Assembly (NCBI GenBank): GCA_965363725.1
Contig: CBDTUS010000199.1
Span: 1 to 6,661, forward strand
Origin: JAGLCY01 sp965363725
GTDB taxonomy: Bacteria > Krumholzibacteriota > Krumholzibacteriia > LZORAL124-64-63
Length of the DNA: 6,661 bases
Direction of reading: 5' to 3'
A program made the position numbers and the translations under genes. Shown piece by piece: positions 5,249 through 6,661 of this stretch. The first letter of the stretch is position 1; each line of letters starts with the position of its first letter. The notes beneath the pieces were generated by a model, which ran no database searches, had not been told where the DNA came from, and saw only the letters and a program-made list of their open reading frames with translations.

Positions 5249-6589
5249 ATGAGGCCATCCGTCCTGTCTGCCGGTTTCCTGATCGCCGCGTACCTTGGCG
5301 TCCTGGTCCTTGCAGGCGGCTGCAGCGACGAGGAACAGGTGCCTTCCGGCCGTTACATGGAAGTGCTGGCCGTGGCGATCAATGTCGAGGACGGCAGCCC
5401 GGAGGCCGGTCTCAAGGTCATCCTGATGGACCCGGTGACAAACCTGCCTGTGGCGGGACCCTTGACCACGGATGAGCGGGGCGAGGCCCATTTCGGTGTG
5501 ATGAAGGAACAGGCTCTGCAACTGTTGGCTTTCGGTGGTGTGGGCCTGCAGATTTTTTCCCTGCCCCCAGTCGGGAAGGCCGCCGGGCCGGGAAAATCGG
5601 GGCTCCCGCTGGTGTCTCCCGAGGCCGGGAAATCACCGGTTCCCATCCAGGAATATTTGTTCAGGGTTATCGCGGTCGCCCAGGATAGCCTGCCACGGAT
5701 CTCGGGTACGGTGTTTGATGCGTCCAGCGGAACCCCGCTCGATCAGGTTTTTGTCAGTCTGTCCCCCTATTTGACCGGCTACGATGGCCGGACTGATCCC
5801 AGTGATGACGTGACTCTGCTGGATGGTTTATTTTCCGTTTCCCAGATTCCCTTCGCCCTGGATCCGGTGTCGGAAAATTTTTTCCAGGTCAGTCCCCTGC
5901 GGTTCACCAGGGCCGGCTATCGTCCGATCATCTTCACTCACAGGCCGCCAAACGGCAGCTCCGAACTGGATTTCCGAGGTATCCTGATCGGGATGGAGCG
6001 CCTGGCTCCGGAGGACACCGCTTCGGTCAGCGGACGTCTGTTGCGTGACGGCCTGCCTGTCGCCGGGGTGGGCGTTGGGATCGGGATCGTGGATCAGCCG
6101 GACGGCGAAAAGGCCGGCGCGGGCCTGCCGGGTTGGACGGGAATGACCGATGCCGAGGGCCGCTACGAAATCTCCGGCCTTCCTGCGGGGACGTATTTCC
6201 TGCAGCCCGGTTTTCCCGTGGGCGATGGAGCCTTCTTCCCGAACCAGCCGGGCATCGAACTGGTGGAGTTGTCTGCCGGCCAGTCCGTCGAGGCCACCGA
6301 TCTGATCGTCCTGCACGAAATCACTCCCACGTCCCCTCTCCAGGGTGCGATGGTTTCCACGCCCCCCGACTCCCTGCACTGGACCCCGGTCCCCGGCGCA
6401 ACCACCTACGAGGTCCGCTTCGACCGAGGCGTTCTCCCGGTGACCAACACCCACGCGATCGATCTGCCCGCAGACCTGGTTACCAATAGCGACCGCCACT
6501 TCTGGTACGTCCTGGCCTACGACGAATCGGATGAACTTTTGGGGGCCTTCCAGATCAGTGCCCGCTTCCTTTATTCCCCGGTGCCCTGA
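5249..6589 (+). CDS. Lipoprotein with carboxypeptidase-regulatory-like beta-sandwich repeats
   Basis: 446 residues. The start at 5249 leads straight into a lipoprotein signal: MRPSVLSAGF, hydrophobic 6-22, then LAGGC with Cys25 as the probable lipidated residue. The -3 position is Ala rather than the usual Leu, a slightly unusual lipobox. Ser26 follows the Cys and gives no inner-membrane retention signal, so outer-membrane placement is likely. After an acidic linker come beta-sandwich modules of the carboxypeptidase-regulatory/prealbumin-like type. Module 1 is about 36-105 (VAINVEDGSPEAGLKVILMD, then LTTDERGEAHF). Module 2 is about 149-250 (RISGTVFDASSGTPLDQVFV). Module 3 is about 258-356 (VSGRLLRDGLPVAGVGV, then TDAEGRYEISGLPAGTYFL). 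The C-terminus, about 357-446, resembles an Fn3-type fold (DSLHWTPVPGATTYEVRFD, 374-392). No catalytic residues are evident, so it is probably a structural or binding surface protein. The ribosome binding site is weak (GGAA at 5240-5243). Module boundaries are approximate. Confidence 0.92.
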   Translation: MRPSVLSAGFLIAAYLGVLVLAGGCSDEEQVPSGRYMEVLAVAINVEDGSPEAGLKVILMDPVTNLPVAGPLTTDERGEAHFGVMKEQALQLLAFGGVGLQIFSLPPVGKAAGPGKSGLPLVSPEAGKSPVPIQEYLFRVIAVAQDSLPRISGTVFDASSGTPLDQVFVSLSPYLTGYDGRTDPSDDVTLLDGLFSVSQIPFALDPVSENFFQVSPLRFTRAGYRPIIFTHRPPNGSSELDFRGILIGMERLAPEDTASVSGRLLRDGLPVAGVGVGIGIVDQPDGEKAGAGLPGWTGMTDAEGRYEISGLPAGTYFLQPGFPVGDGAFFPNQPGIELVELSAGQSVEATDLIVLHEITPTSPLQGAMVSTPPDSLHWTPVPGATTYEVRFDRGVLPVTNTHAIDLPADLVTNSDRHFWYVLAYDESDELLGAFQISARFLYSPVP

Positions 6590-6618
6590 CCTGATCCTGT
6601 TTTTCGTCTCGCACAAAG

Positions 6619-6661
6619 ATGGACCCGAATAATCCGCAGGCCCGAAGGGCTGAGGACATTT
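6619..6661 (+). CDS. Possible start of a further gene (truncated by window end)
   Basis: An ATG 29 nt after the lipoprotein stop opens a frame (MDPNNPQARRAEDI) that stays open to the window edge. The short distance and same strand would fit an operon. Against it, only 14 codons are visible, there is no clear Shine-Dalgarno (the preceding bases are CGCACAAAG), and no family can be recognised. Confidence 0.25.
   Translation, partial: MDPNNPQARRAEDI

Noticed and set aside
6637..6652. CAG-G-CCC/GGGCTG hairpin near the right edge as a terminator for the lipoprotein gene
   Set aside because: A 6-bp stem with a bulged G, no T-run before the window ends, and overlap with a possible new gene start.
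1..6661. Mobile elements, CRISPR arrays, tRNA or rRNA genes
   Set aside because: No transposase or integrase motifs, regularly spaced repeats, tRNA-like cloverleaf or rRNA-like sequence were recognised. This was reading by eye, not a covariance-model search.

Overview
The window is dense, GC-rich bacterial DNA with short intergenic gaps. It holds four complete protein genes, the 5' end of a fifth at the left edge, and a doubtful gene start at the right edge. Three of the five clear proteins have ordinary signal peptides and one has a lipoprotein signal, so most of the locus encodes exported proteins of a Gram-negative-type envelope. No gene is lineage-diagnostic. The combination (6-bladed beta-propeller proteins, a TPR/beta-sandwich/hydrolase-like protein, a lipoprotein built of carboxypeptidase-regulatory-like domains) suggests an environmental Gram-negative lineage of the FCB or candidate-phylum kind. 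That placement is inference only.

Left half, minus strand (read right to left): a 752-residue secreted multidomain protein (1659-3917), then a 416-residue secreted 6-bladed beta-propeller protein (262-1512), then the N-terminus of a second propeller protein (1-188) that runs off the window. The two propeller proteins are paralogs: both carry NGAEP followed by LEE-W-GG-DDEE just after the signal peptide. The 73-bp gap between them shows no convincing promoter, so they may be co-transcribed. The 148-bp gap before them holds a sizeable imperfect inverted repeat and a short direct repeat.

Middle: a divergent intergenic region (3918-4145) separates the minus-strand genes from a plus-strand PhzF-family gene (4146-5078). 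It has a plausible sigma70-type promoter toward PhzF. It also has a weaker candidate toward the 752-residue gene, whose spacer contains an ACCCC/GGGGT palindrome that also reads as a short intrinsic terminator on the minus strand.

Right: a 446-residue lipoprotein (5249-6589) with three predicted carboxypeptidase-regulatory-like/prealbumin-like beta-sandwich modules and an Fn3-like C-terminus. It has its own good promoter match (TTGGCG-17 bp-TATATT). A possible next gene starts at 6619.

The most notable feature is the C-terminal domain of the 752-residue protein. It looks like an alpha/beta-hydrolase (feruloyl-esterase/prolyl-oligopeptidase type), but the GxSxG elbow reads GADRG, the usual C-terminal His is not recognisable, and the HG oxyanion motif is gone. 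It is probably a pseudoenzyme, or less likely a hydrolase with an Asp nucleophile. No mobile element, CRISPR array, tRNA or rRNA was seen, and there is no clear evidence of a complete new multi-gene system.
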